Shown here piece after piece: positions 8,903 through 17,718 of a stretch of 64,000 bases of DNA. Source of the stretch: Gemmatimonas sp. (lineage in GTDB: Bacteria; Gemmatimonadota; Gemmatimonadetes; Gemmatimonadales; Gemmatimonadaceae); the NCBI GenBank assembly GCA_013822425.1, contig PNKL01000011.1:1-64000 (forward strand), written 5' to 3'. Both the position numbers and the translations under genes were made by a program. Position 1 is the first letter of the stretch. The number at the start of each line of letters is the position of its first letter. The notes beneath the pieces are model-generated. The model worked only from the letters and a program-made list of their open reading frames with translations, was not told the origin of the DNA and ran no database searches.

Positions 8903-9454
8903 ATGACGACGCCCCCCAATGGATTGGCGCAGGCCACGCTGGCCGGCGGTTGCTTCTGGTGTCTGGAAGCGACCTTCGAACGGCTGCGCGGCGTCGACGC
9001 CGTGAAGAGCGGCTACGCCGGTGGCGCTCGGCCGAACCCGACCTACGAGCAGGTCTGCACCGGCGTCACGGGCCACGCCGAAGTGGTGCAGGTCACGTAT
9101 GACCCACGTGAGATTTCGTACCGCGACCTGCTCGAGGTCTTCTTCACGATCCACGATCCGACGCAGCTGAACCGCCAGGGGCCGGATGTCGGCGCGCAGT
9201 ACCGATCGGCCATCTTCCCGCACACGCCCGAGCAGGAAGCCGAGGCGCGCGCCGTCATCGAAGCGCTCAGCCGTGACAGCGTCTACGACCTGCCCATCGT
9301 CACGACCGTCGAGCCGAACGCGACGTTCTGGCCGGCGGAATCGAACCATGACCGCTACTACCGGCGGCATCCGTTCCAGCCGTACTGCTTGGCGGTCATC
9401 GCCCCCAAGGTCGCCAAGCTGCGCGCCAGGCACGCGGACAAGTTGCGCGACTGA
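8903..9454 (+). CDS. msrA: Peptide-methionine (S)-S-oxide reductase
   Basis: 183-residue MsrA, which reduces methionine-S-sulfoxide in damaged proteins. The active-site motif GGCFWCLEATFE is at residues 15-26, followed by the family segments SGYAGG, NPTYEQVCTG and FFTIHDPTQLNRQGPDVGAQYRS. Length and motif order are standard. No fused MsrB domain and no obvious C-terminal recycling cysteines are present. The ATG at 8903 lies 66 bp after dnaE2 on the same strand. The link to the polymerase may be simple proximity. Confidence 0.93.
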   Translation: MTTPPNGLAQATLAGGCFWCLEATFERLRGVDAVKSGYAGGARPNPTYEQVCTGVTGHAEVVQVTYDPREISYRDLLEVFFTIHDPTQLNRQGPDVGAQYRSAIFPHTPEQEAEARAVIEALSRDSVYDLPIVTTVEPNATFWPAESNHDRYYRRHPFQPYCLAVIAPKVAKLRARHADKLRD

Positions 9455-9532
9455 CCCAGTGCCGCGCATGGTCGCCGGTGGCACGCCGCAAGACTAGATT
9501 CGCCACAGACACTCTGCAGGGAGAGACGCACC

Positions 9533-10039
9533 ATGTATCGCTCGCTTGACGACTTCGCCGCGGCGTGGAACCAGGAGACGGCCAGCACGCTCAAGGTTTT
9601 CCGCAATCTCACCGACGCCTCGCTCGCGCAGCCGGTCGTGGCCGGGGGACGCACCCTCGGCTTCCTCGCGTGGCACATCACCTGCACGCTCGCAGAGATG
9701 GGCGGGCACGCCAAACTCAGCGTCGAGGGCCCGACGGAGGAGACGCACCCCGCCATCCCCGCCCACGCGGCGGACATCGCGGCGCAGTACGAGCGCTCGG
9801 CGGCATCGCTGCTGGCTGCCGTGCGGGCCGCATGGGCCGATGCCCAGCTTGGCGACACGATCCCGATGTACGGCGAGGAGTGGCCCAAGGGGCGCGTGCT
9901 GGCGATCCTGCTCAACCACCAGTGGCATCACCGCGGCCAGATGACGGTGCTGATGCGGCAGGCGGGAGTGCCGGTGCCCGGCGTGTGCGGCCCGTCGCGC
10001 GAGGAGTGGGCGGCGATGGGCATGCCCCCGAGGCCGTGA
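9533..10039 (+). CDS. DinB-family protein
   Basis: 168-residue four-helix protein of the DinB/YfiT superfamily. The three metal-site histidines are visible as His in AWHITCTL and two in NHQWHHRGQM. These folds bind Ni, Zn or Fe, and some members are low-molecular-weight-thiol transferases; the reaction of this one cannot be read from sequence. It is preceded by GGGAGAG in front of the ATG and followed within 8 bp by the NRAMP-like transporter gene, so the two are probably co-transcribed. It is the first of three DinB-like proteins in 3.3 kb. Confidence 0.8.
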   Translation: MYRSLDDFAAAWNQETASTLKVFRNLTDASLAQPVVAGGRTLGFLAWHITCTLAEMGGHAKLSVEGPTEETHPAIPAHAADIAAQYERSAASLLAAVRAAWADAQLGDTIPMYGEEWPKGRVLAILLNHQWHHRGQMTVLMRQAGVPVPGVCGPSREEWAAMGMPPRP

Positions 10040-10046
10040 TCGCCTG

Positions 10047-11243
10047 ATGTACGAGCACCGCACCGCGCCGCTGCGTGTCCTCGCCGGCGCGGCGTTCCTC
10101 ATGGCCACGTCGGCCGTGGGTCCGGGCTTCCTCACGCAGACCGCCGTCTTCACGCAGCAACTGGGGGCAAGCTTCGGCTTCGCCATCCTGCTATCGGTGC
10201 TGTTCGACCTCGGCGCGCAGTTGAACATCTGGCGCGTGCTGGTCGTCAGCGGGCGGCGCGCCCAGGACGTGGCGAACATCGTCGTGCCGGGCCTCGGCCA
10301 CCTGCTCGCCTTCCTCGTGGTGATCGGCGGACTCGCCTTCAACGTGGGCAATGTTGCCGGCGCCGGCATGGGCCTCAACGTCATGTTCGGGTTCGACGTG
10401 CGCACGGGCGCCGTGCTCAGCGCATTGCTCGCCATCACCATCTTCGTGGTGAAGGAGGCGGGACGTGCCATGGACCGTTTCGCCATGGCGCTTGGTTTCG
10501 TGATGATCGCGCTCGCCTCGTACGTGGCCATCGCCGCGGCGCCGCCGCTCGGCGAGGCCGTGCTGCGAACTGTCGTCCCCGACCGCATTGCTCCGCTGAG
10601 CATCGTCACCATCGTGGGCGGCACGGTGGGCGGCTACATCACGTTCGCGGGGGCGCACCGCCTGCTCGACGCCGGGCTCTCCGGCCCCGGGGCGCTGGGC
10701 GCGGTCACGCGGTCGGCGACCAGCGCCATTCTCCTCGCATCGCTGATGCGGGTGGTGCTCTTTCTTGGCGCGCTCGGGGTGGTCTCGCACGGCATGCAGC
10801 TTGATCCGGAGAATCCGCCGGCTTCGGTCTTCCGCCTCGCGGCCGGGGAGGCAGGGTACAGGGTCTTCGGTATGGTGATGTGGTCGGCGGCGATCACCTC
10901 CGTGGTCGGTTCGGCGTACACGTCGGTGTCGTTCCTGCGCGGGCTGCTGCCGCGCATGGAAAACCGCTGGACGTGGCTTGTCATCGGATTCATCGCCCTG
11001 TCCACGGCGGTCTTCGTGACCGTCGGGCGACCGGTGAAGGTGCTGATCGCGGTGGGCGCGCTGAACGGCCTGATTCTCCCACTCTCGCTCGGCACGATGC
11101 TGGTGGCCGCCAGCCGGCGTACGGTCGTGGGCGACTACCGGCATCCCGTGGCACTGACGCTCGGCGGCGCCGCCGTTGCCTTCGCCATGGCGTGGCTGAG
11201 CGTGCAGACGCTGGCGCGCGACCTGCCGGCGCTGATGCAATGA
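10047..11243 (+). CDS. NRAMP-like membrane transporter
   Basis: 398-residue integral membrane protein with about eleven hydrophobic helices. It resembles the divergent NRAMP branch (YcsG-like). The usual DPGN metal motif of helix 1 is replaced here by a GPGFLTQTA segment, and the helix 6 region is AAITSVVGSAYTS, so classical Mn/Fe import should not be assumed. It sits between DinB-family genes with only short gaps, in an apparent operon with them. The cytoplasmic-membrane location is clear; the substrate is unknown. Confidence 0.7.
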   Translation: MYEHRTAPLRVLAGAAFLMATSAVGPGFLTQTAVFTQQLGASFGFAILLSVLFDLGAQLNIWRVLVVSGRRAQDVANIVVPGLGHLLAFLVVIGGLAFNVGNVAGAGMGLNVMFGFDVRTGAVLSALLAITIFVVKEAGRAMDRFAMALGFVMIALASYVAIAAAPPLGEAVLRTVVPDRIAPLSIVTIVGGTVGGYITFAGAHRLLDAGLSGPGALGAVTRSATSAILLASLMRVVLFLGALGVVSHGMQLDPENPPASVFRLAAGEAGYRVFGMVMWSAAITSVVGSAYTSVSFLRGLLPRMENRWTWLVIGFIALSTAVFVTVGRPVKVLIAVGALNGLILPLSLGTMLVAASRRTVVGDYRHPVALTLGGAAVAFAMAWLSVQTLARDLPALMQ

Positions 11244-11262
11244 CCCCCTGACGGAGCTCGAC

Positions 11263-11778
11263 ATGACGACACCCTCCATCGCCACTCATCTCCACGCCAT
11301 CCTGTTGCGCGACCTGCGCGGCCTGCGCCGCGAAGTCGAGGCGTACCCCGATGACGACGCCGTGTGGGCGCAGCCGCCTGGCGTCTCGAACTCCTGCGGC
11401 ACGCTGGTGCTTCACGTGGCCGGCAACCTGCGCCTCTACGCCGGCCATGTGATTGGCGGCATTACGTACGAGCGCGACCGTCCTCGCGAGTTCGCCGCCC
11501 GCGGACTGCCGCGCGCCCAACTGCTGCGCGAACTCGACGCCGCCATGGACGCCGTGGACCGCGCGCTGCCGCAGGCCACCGACGCGGTGCTCGCAAGCGA
11601 GTTTCCGCTGCCGATCGGCGCCGTGCGCGTGAACACGCAGGAGTTCCTCATGCACTGTGCGGCGCATCTGGCGTACCATCTCGGCCAAGTGAACTACCAT
11701 CGTCGCATGACAACCGGGTCCACCGTGACCGTCGACACGATGGCACCCGCGGAACTTTCGAGCGCACGGCCGCAATGA
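11263..11778 (+). CDS. DinB-family protein
   Basis: 171-residue DinB-superfamily protein. Family-type histidines occur in TLVLHVAGNL and in MHCAAHLAYHLGQVNYH near the C-terminus, as expected for the metal-binding three-histidine site. The ATG at 11263 follows a GGAG motif 7-8 nt upstream. The stop overlaps the start of the next DinB-type gene (ATGA at 11775-11778), which implies translational coupling. The specific reaction is unknown. Confidence 0.8.
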   Translation: MTTPSIATHLHAILLRDLRGLRREVEAYPDDDAVWAQPPGVSNSCGTLVLHVAGNLRLYAGHVIGGITYERDRPREFAARGLPRAQLLRELDAAMDAVDRALPQATDAVLASEFPLPIGAVRVNTQEFLMHCAAHLAYHLGQVNYHRRMTTGSTVTVDTMAPAELSSARPQ

Positions 11779-12746
11779 TGGCTCGCGCCTCACGCTTCAG
11801 GATTCCTCCGCCCAGCGACTGGATCCTGTTCGGCCGTCCGGCGGGGGAATGGGTGTTCCTCGCCGTGATGAGCCTTGTCGGCGTGAACGAACTGTGGAGC
11901 CTGTTCGGCCGCGGGACCGTCGCCGCGATCAGGCAGTCGGTCGCCGTCGGCCGGTTCACGATGGGCGTCACGGCGATCGGCGTCGTTGTTTCGACGATCA
12001 TCGGATGGCGGAACGGCCTGCGTTTCCTCTGGTTGTTCGCAGCGGCCGCCTGCATCACGGCACCGCTCGCCGCACGGGAGTTCGACGACACACCGCCCTC
12101 CGACCTGGTGATGGCCGCCCTCGCGGCGCTCGTCATCAGCGTTCCCGTGCTCTGGTACGGCCGGCGTCGGATGCACGCGGCGATCACGCAGCGGCTGTGG
12201 TCCGCGATGCTCGCTGAGCATGCCGCGGCGGCGGACGAATTCGCGGCGACCATCGGCGCACTGACCGCAGAGCAATGGACCGCACGCCGCGATCCGGAGG
12301 CATGGTCGCCGGCGGAGATCACCGATCATCTCGCCCGGACGTACTCGCAGTATGCGGGCGAGGCGCGTGGCAAGAACTCGCTGCGCATCCGCCTGCGGTT
12401 CCCCATGCTCGTCCTGGCGCGTGCCTTCGTGAAACCCCGCCTGCTGCGGGGGGCGCCGTTCCCCAAGGCCAAGGCACCGCGTCCGCTCCGTCCCGGCGCC
12501 GGACCCGAGACGCCGGCCGACGGCATCGCGCTGTTCCGCGCCACGGGGACCGCGTGCCTGTGCGACCTCGGCCTTCTCGCCGAGCGGCGGCCTTATCGCC
12601 AGCTGGTGCACCCGTATCTTGGCGCGTTGCCGCTCTACGACATGGTGCGGTTCGCCGCCCAGCACGTCCGCCATCATCATCGCCAGGTGCTCGCGGCCAT
12701 CGCCGCGCCGCCGTCGAAGGAGGCATCCAATGTCATCGCGTCGTGA
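11775..12746 (+). CDS. Membrane-anchored DinB-domain protein (4 TM helices + DinB)
   Basis: 323 residues from the ATG that overlaps the previous stop. The frame is open further upstream, but coupling and the membrane topology support this start. The first ~140 residues carry four hydrophobic helices (WVFLAVMSLVGVNELWSLF, a second near VTAIGVVVSTIIGW, then LWLFAAAACITAPLAA and MAALAALVISVPVLWY). The remainder is a DinB-like four-helix domain (AWSPAEITDHLARTYSQY, AAQHVRHHHRQVLAAI) that keeps the terminal histidine cluster. Fusion of a DinB domain to a membrane bundle is unusual. It overlaps the following isomerase gene by 17 bp. Confidence 0.7.
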   Translation: MMARASRFRIPPPSDWILFGRPAGEWVFLAVMSLVGVNELWSLFGRGTVAAIRQSVAVGRFTMGVTAIGVVVSTIIGWRNGLRFLWLFAAAACITAPLAAREFDDTPPSDLVMAALAALVISVPVLWYGRRRMHAAITQRLWSAMLAEHAAAADEFAATIGALTAEQWTARRDPEAWSPAEITDHLARTYSQYAGEARGKNSLRIRLRFPMLVLARAFVKPRLLRGAPFPKAKAPRPLRPGAGPETPADGIALFRATGTACLCDLGLLAERRPYRQLVHPYLGALPLYDMVRFAAQHVRHHHRQVLAAIAAPPSKEASNVIAS

Positions 12747-13575
12747 CGCTGTGAAGACGCTGGCCGCGCTCGCGGCCGCTGGCTTGTTTCCGCGGGCGAC
12801 CCGTGCCGGCGCGATGCCGCCTGACGCCATAGAGCGCATCGGCCTGCAGCTCTACACCGTGCGCAGCCTGATGACCAGGGACATGCCCGGCACGATCGCC
12901 GCGGTCGCGGCGGCCGGGTATCGCGAGGTCGAATTCGCCGGCTATTTCGGCCGGACGCCCACGCAGGTGCGCCAACTGCTCGACGCGCACGGGCTGACGG
13001 CACCGTCCACGCATGTCGGGCTCGACGCCGTGCGCGAGCAATTCGGCGCGACCGCCGAGTCGGCGCAGACGCTCGGCATCCGGTACCTGACGGTGGCGTC
13101 GCTCGATATGCGGGCCATCAAGACCGCCGACGACTGGAAGCGAATGGCGGACGTGTTCAACGACGTCGGGCGTCGCGCGAAGTCGGCTGGCCTGCGCTTC
13201 GCCTTCCACAACCACTCGGTCGAGTTCACGCCGGTGGACGGTGCGGTGCCGATGGACCTGCTCATCCGCGGCACGGATCCGTCGCTCGTGGCATTTGAAC
13301 TCGACCTCTTCTGGGCGATGAAGGCCGGGCAGGATCCGCGCGCGTACTTCGAGCGGCATCCTGGCCGCTTCGAGATGGTGCACGTGAAGGATGCTACTGC
13401 GGCGCCGGCCAGCGACATGACGGACGTCGGCGCCGGCGTCATGGACTGGACGCAGATCTTCGCCGCGCGCACGACGGCGGGCATCCGTCACTACTTCGTG
13501 GAGCACGACAACCCCGCCGACCCGATGCAGAGCATCCGGCGGTCGGCGGACTATCTCAGGACGCTGCGGTTCTAG
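12730..13575 (+). CDS. Exported sugar phosphate isomerase/epimerase (TIM barrel)
   Basis: 281 residues. The start MSSRRDAVKTLAALAAAGLF gives a Tat-type signal peptide. The mature part is an AP-endonuclease-2-like TIM barrel (IGLQLYTVRSLM, GYREVEFAGYFG, FAFHNHSVEF, FELDLFWAMKAGQDP, FEMVHVKD, HYFVEHDNP), with the metal-binding Glu/His/Asp positions expected of sugar isomerases and epimerases. Export suggests action on a sugar in the periplasm. Together with the dehydrogenase and oxidoreductase genes at 15-26 kb it may belong to a 3-keto-glycoside pathway, where such barrels act as epimerases or lyases. It overlaps the upstream DinB gene. Confidence 0.82.
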   Translation: MSSRRDAVKTLAALAAAGLFPRATRAGAMPPDAIERIGLQLYTVRSLMTRDMPGTIAAVAAAGYREVEFAGYFGRTPTQVRQLLDAHGLTAPSTHVGLDAVREQFGATAESAQTLGIRYLTVASLDMRAIKTADDWKRMADVFNDVGRRAKSAGLRFAFHNHSVEFTPVDGAVPMDLLIRGTDPSLVAFELDLFWAMKAGQDPRAYFERHPGRFEMVHVKDATAAPASDMTDVGAGVMDWTQIFAARTTAGIRHYFVEHDNPADPMQSIRRSADYLRTLRF

Positions 13576-13603
13576 TCCGACACTTCCCCTGGGCGCTGCG
13601 ACT

Positions 13604-15094
13604 TCAGTCCAGCGCTTCCTCCAGGTGCTCACACAGCGTCTTCAGCACCTTGATACGCGCGTGATACTTGTCGTTCGCCTCAATCATCGTCCACGGCGCC
13701 TTCGCGGTTGACGTGCGGCCCACCATGTCGCACACCGCGTCGCTGTACGCGTCCCACTTCTTGCGGTTCCGCCAGTCTTCCTCGGTGATCTTGAACGTCT
13801 TGAAGCTCACCTGCTCACGTTCCTTGAAGCGCCGCAGCTGCTCGTCCTTGGAGATCGCCAGCCAGAACTTGGCCATCACCACGCCGTGCGTGGAGACCTC
13901 CTCCTCGAAGTCGTTGATCTCGCCGTACGCGCGCTCCCAGTCGTACGGTGTGCAGAAGCCCTCGACGCGCTCCACGAGCACGCGCCCGTACCACGACCGG
14001 TCGAAGATCGTGATGTGGCCGTTGCGCGGCAGCTGCCGCCAGAAGCGCCACAGGTACGGGTGCGACTTCTCCTCGTCGGTCGGCGCCGCAATCGGGACGA
14101 CGCGAACGACGCGGGCATCCACGGCGCCCGTGACGCGGCGAATGGTTCCGCCCTTGCCGGCAGCGTCGTTTCCCTCGAACACCACCACGACGGAACGCTC
14201 GCGGAACCGCTTGTGCCGCGTGAGCAGCGCCATCTGACCCTGCCACTTCTCGAGCTCCTTTTCGTACCTGACCTTCGACAGTTTCTTCGTGAGATCGAGT
14301 TCGCTGAGCAGCGTGCGGTGCGCATCGATCTCAGGCGCATCGCTCGGGCGCGCCGGGGCCGGCCGCGCGACGTTGGGCGCCGCCAACCGGGCCTTCAACG
14401 CGCGCAGCAGTTCCTCGGCCACGAAAAGTTCGCGATACCGGCGGTCCACGCCTTCGACCACGAGCCACGGCGCAAGCGCCGTCGACGTGTGCCGGATCGT
14501 CCGTTCCGAGACGTCGCGGAACCGGTCGTACTTCTCGAAGTAGTCCTCGTCGATGCCTGTCACGCGCCAGCGGGTGTGCGGGTCCTTCTTGAGCTCCTTG
14601 ATCCGCTTGCGCTGCGCGCTCTTGGAGAGATGGAACCAGAACTTCAGGACCAGCGCCCCCTCCTCGGCCAGCATGCGCTCGAAACGCACGATCTCGTCGA
14701 TGCGCTTGTCCAGCCTGGCCCAGCGCACTTTCCCCTTGGCAAGCGACGCATCCAGGATGGGCTGAGTGTACCAGGAGCCGAAGAAGACGCCGATCTTCCC
14801 TTTCGGCGGCAGCGCGCGCCAGAAGCGCCACATGCGCGGCCGCTCGAGTTCCTCGTCGGATGGCTCGCCCATCCCGTTCACCTCGATGTGCCGCGGATCG
14901 AGCCACGACGTGAGCGCGTTCACCGTTTCGCCCCGCCCGCCGCCTTCCACGCCGCCCACGAGCAGCAGCACCGGGAACGCTTTCTGGTCCTTGAGCGCGA
15001 ACTGCGCATCGAGCAGCTCGGAGCGCAGCGTTGGCACGCGCGCCTCGTACGTGGCCTTGTCGATGGCATGACCCAGCTCGGCATCCTCGAACAT
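13604..15094 (-). CDS. pap: Polyphosphate:AMP phosphotransferase (double PPK2 domain)
   Basis: About 496 residues from ATG 15094, which has GGGAGG 4 nt upstream; the frame is open 22 codons earlier from a TTG. Two tandem PPK2 domains are present. The N-terminal one has a degenerate P-loop (VGGVEGGGRGETVN) and the C-terminal one an intact FEGNDAAGKGGTIRR followed by FDRSWYGRVLVERVEGF. That layout is the Pap type, which makes ADP from AMP and polyphosphate. The gene stands alone on the minus strand, convergent with the isomerase gene (28 bp between stops) and divergent from the GMC gene. It probably links polyphosphate stores to nucleotide charge. Confidence 0.9.
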   Translation of the reverse strand: MFEDAELGHAIDKATYEARVPTLRSELLDAQFALKDQKAFPVLLLVGGVEGGGRGETVNALTSWLDPRHIEVNGMGEPSDEELERPRMWRFWRALPPKGKIGVFFGSWYTQPILDASLAKGKVRWARLDKRIDEIVRFERMLAEEGALVLKFWFHLSKSAQRKRIKELKKDPHTRWRVTGIDEDYFEKYDRFRDVSERTIRHTSTALAPWLVVEGVDRRYRELFVAEELLRALKARLAAPNVARPAPARPSDAPEIDAHRTLLSELDLTKKLSKVRYEKELEKWQGQMALLTRHKRFRERSVVVVFEGNDAAGKGGTIRRVTGAVDARVVRVVPIAAPTDEEKSHPYLWRFWRQLPRNGHITIFDRSWYGRVLVERVEGFCTPYDWERAYGEINDFEEEVSTHGVVMAKFWLAISKDEQLRRFKEREQVSFKTFKITEEDWRNRKKWDAYSDAVCDMVGRTSTAKAPWTMIEANDKYHARIKVLKTLCEHLEEALD

Positions 15095-15140
15095 GGCGCC
15101 TCCCGCGTCACCTCCAACATGGTGCGTCCAGGGGAGGCGC

Positions 15141-15188
15141 TCAACCGGCGCGGCCATCAACCGGCGCGGCCATCAACCGGCGCGGCCG
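15141..15188. repeat. Three tandem 16-bp repeats between pap and the GMC gene
   Basis: The unit TCAACCGGCGCGGCCA occurs three times head to tail (15141-15156, 15157-15172, 15173-15188, the last copy differing at its final base). It lies upstream of both divergent genes, so it could be a regulator array or a slippage-prone repeat. The upstream open frame of pap runs through it. Confidence 0.8.
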
Positions 15189-15224
15189 CTGGCGAACGGG
15201 CGTGCGAAGCGACATTTTCGCCGG

Positions 15225-16919
15225 ATGCAAACGCAACCGAAGCGCCTCGAATACGATGTCGTCATCGTCGGTTCCGGCGCGGGCGGCGGCATCGCCGCCC
15301 ACGTGCTCGTGGAGGCCGGCGCCAATGTGCTCATGCTCGAAGCCGGCGGCTGGTGGGACAACACCAGGGATTCCACGATGCTCAAGATGCCGTACGATTC
15401 GCCGCGTCGCGGGGCGGGCACGCCCGAGCGGCCGTTCGGCGAGTTCGACGCCTGCATCGGCGGCTGGCAGATCCCCGACGAGCCGTACACCGTTGCCGCG
15501 GGACAGAAGTTCGACTGGTGGCGGGCCCGCATGCTCGGCGGCCGCACCAATCACTGGGGGCGTATCTCGCTCCGCTTTGGCCCCGACGACTTCCGCCGCA
15601 GGAGCATTGACGGCCTTGGCGACGATTGGCCGATCACGTACAAGGACGTCGCGCCCTACTACGACAAGGTGGATCAGCTCGTCGGGATCTTCGGATCGAA
15701 GGAAAATCTTCCGAACCACCCCGACAGCATCTTCCAGCCCGCACCGCGTCCGCGGTGCCACGAACTGCTGATCAAGCAGACCGCGGACCGGCTCGGCATC
15801 TGGTGCATCCCGTCGCGCCTTTCGATCATCACCAAGCCGCTGCACAACCGCCTGCCGTGCCACTACTGCGCGAACTGCAATCGCGGCTGCATGACCAACT
15901 CGAACTTCACGTCGGGCGACGTGCTCCTCTTCCCGGCGGCCAAGACCGGACGGCTCTCCATCATCACCGACGCGATGGCGCGCGAGGTGACGGTGGACGC
16001 CAAGGGCAACGCCACCGGCGTGAGCTACATCGACAAGCCCACCGGCAAGGACATGCACGTGAGGGGACGCATCATCGTCCTCGCCGCCAGTTCGTGTGAA
16101 ACCTCGCGCATCATGCTCAACAGCAAGTCGCCGCGCTTCCCCAACGGCATCGGCAACCAGAGCGGCGTCGTGGGCAAGTACCTCACCGACAGCACCGGCA
16201 CCGACGTGGGCGGCTTCATCCCGAAGTTGACCGATCGCGTGCGCCACAACTGCGACGGTGTGGGCGGCGGTCACATCTACATGCCGTGGTGGCTCGACAA
16301 CAAGAAGCTCGACTTCCCGCGCGGCTACCACATCGAGGTGTGGGGCGGCCTCGGCCAGCCGAGCTACGGCTTCATGGGCGGCATCGAGAACTACCCCCAC
16401 TTCTCGGGCTACGGCGCCGGCCTCAAGAACGACTATCGCCGTTACTGGGGTTCGACCATCGGCTTTTCCGGCCGCGGCGAGATGGTCCCCAACGCCGACA
16501 GCTACTGCGAGATCGATCCCGCGAAGAAGGACAAGTGGGGCATCCCCGTGCTCAAGTTCCATTGGAAGTGGAGCGATCACGAGCACAAGCAGGTCAAGCA
16601 CATGCAGGAGACGTTCCGCAAGCTCATCGCCGAAATGGGTGGCGAGGTGTGGAGCCCGATGCCCGGTCCCGAGAAGGGCTACGGCATCTCCAACGGCGGG
16701 CAGATCATCCATGAACTCGGCACCGTACGCATGGGGAGCAGCGCCGAGAACTCGGCGGTTGATGTGCACCAGCGGGCATGGGGGTGCAGGAATCTCTTCG
16801 TCGCCGATGGCGGGCCGTTCGTGAGCCAGGCCGACAAGAACCCGACGTGGACGATCATGGCGCTCGCGTGGCGAACCGCCGACTACATCGTGCAGCAGCG
16901 GAAGGCGGGAGTTCTATGA
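15225..16919 (+). CDS. GMC-family oxidoreductase (glucoside/gluconate dehydrogenase large subunit type)
   Basis: 564-residue FAD enzyme. The ATG at 15225 follows the repeat region and directly precedes the Rossmann segment DVVIVGSGAGGGIAAHVL. The C-terminal GMC signatures are present (HELGTVRMG, NLFVADGGPFVSQADKNPT). A cysteine-rich motif CHYCANCNRGC sits near residue 211, reminiscent of the Fe-S site of FAD glucose dehydrogenase-type subunits. The next gene, overlapping by 4 bp, encodes a Tat-exported gluconate-2-dehydrogenase subunit 3 protein, so the pair probably forms a periplasmic membrane-linked sugar dehydrogenase. By analogy with LacA/LacC of Caulobacter it may oxidise C-3 of glycosides. 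The substrate is inferred. Confidence 0.85.
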   Translation: MQTQPKRLEYDVVIVGSGAGGGIAAHVLVEAGANVLMLEAGGWWDNTRDSTMLKMPYDSPRRGAGTPERPFGEFDACIGGWQIPDEPYTVAAGQKFDWWRARMLGGRTNHWGRISLRFGPDDFRRRSIDGLGDDWPITYKDVAPYYDKVDQLVGIFGSKENLPNHPDSIFQPAPRPRCHELLIKQTADRLGIWCIPSRLSIITKPLHNRLPCHYCANCNRGCMTNSNFTSGDVLLFPAAKTGRLSIITDAMAREVTVDAKGNATGVSYIDKPTGKDMHVRGRIIVLAASSCETSRIMLNSKSPRFPNGIGNQSGVVGKYLTDSTGTDVGGFIPKLTDRVRHNCDGVGGGHIYMPWWLDNKKLDFPRGYHIEVWGGLGQPSYGFMGGIENYPHFSGYGAGLKNDYRRYWGSTIGFSGRGEMVPNADSYCEIDPAKKDKWGIPVLKFHWKWSDHEHKQVKHMQETFRKLIAEMGGEVWSPMPGPEKGYGISNGGQIIHELGTVRMGSSAENSAVDVHQRAWGCRNLFVADGGPFVSQADKNPTWTIMALAWRTADYIVQQRKAGVL

Positions 16920-17644
16920 GACAGAAGAAGGCAGGGAATGGCGGAGAACGGCGGAGAACGGCAGTTCCGGCGGCGGGTTCGTCGCGCGCGCTGCCACTCG
17001 CTGGGCCGCAGGACGCTGCGCCGCCAGGGATGGATCGCCGAGCCGTGGTGAAGATGCTGGGCGCGGCGTCGCTCGCAGCGATCGGCCTCGCGTCGCCTGA
17101 TGTGGCGCGGGCCGCCGAGTACGCGAACGCGGCATTGCAGCAGGGGGCGCCTGCGTACAGGCCGGTTTTCTTCACCAAGGCTGAATGGCCGATGGTGCGC
17201 ACGCTCTCCGACCTCGTGATTCCCGGGGACGCGCGGTCGGGAAGCGCCACGGAGGCGGGCGTGCCTGAGTTCATGGATTTCATCATGAGCGACTTCAAGT
17301 CGAACCAGAAGTGGATGCGCGACGGCCTGGTCTGGCTGAACGGCGAATGCACGAAGCGTTTCAGGCACGGCTTCGTGGCCTGCACACCGGAACAGCAGAA
17401 GCAGGTGCTCGACGACATCGCCTTCCCCAGGAAGGCGCCGGCGGCGCTCAAGCCGGGGGTCGAGTTCTTCACCAAGTTCCGCGACCTCACGGCGAGCGGC
17501 TTCTGGTCCAGCCGCGTCGGCTACAAGGACATCGGGTACATGGGCAACACGATCGTCCCGGTGTGGGAGGGCTGCCCCGAACCGCAGTTGCAAAAGCTGG
17601 GCGTCTCGTACAAGATGTCGATGCGCCCCGCCCGTCGCGGATAG
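16916..17644 (+). CDS. Gluconate 2-dehydrogenase subunit 3 family protein, Tat-exported
   Basis: 242 residues from the ATG coupled to the GMC stop, with GGCGGGAG upstream. A start at 17030 (MDRRAVVKMLGAASLAAIG) would leave just the Tat signal and mature domain. The mature part matches the small subunit of FAD sugar dehydrogenases (FFTKAEWPMVRTLSDLVIPGD, GVPEFMDFIM). It should carry its partner across the membrane, since the GMC subunit has no signal of its own. The extra 38 N-terminal residues are low complexity and come from a CGGAGAAC-type repeat word, like the simple-repeat insertions seen in dnaE2. Confidence 0.82.
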   Translation: MRQKKAGNGGERRRTAVPAAGSSRALPLAGPQDAAPPGMDRRAVVKMLGAASLAAIGLASPDVARAAEYANAALQQGAPAYRPVFFTKAEWPMVRTLSDLVIPGDARSGSATEAGVPEFMDFIMSDFKSNQKWMRDGLVWLNGECTKRFRHGFVACTPEQQKQVLDDIAFPRKAPAALKPGVEFFTKFRDLTASGFWSSRVGYKDIGYMGNTIVPVWEGCPEPQLQKLGVSYKMSMRPARRG

Positions 17645-17671
17645 CGTCGCACCGCGTTGCCAAGTCATGAG

Positions 17672-17706
17672 CGGCGGGGCATCTGTGACGGATGCTCCGC
17701 CGTTTT
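17672..17706 (+). terminator. Rho-independent terminator after the sugar dehydrogenase operon
   Basis: GGCGGGGCATC pairs with GATGCTCCGCC (one G-T pair) across a short loop and is followed by GTTTT. It begins 28 bp after the stop of the small-subunit gene. Confidence 0.75.
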
Positions 17707-17718
17707 CCTTGTGCGGCC

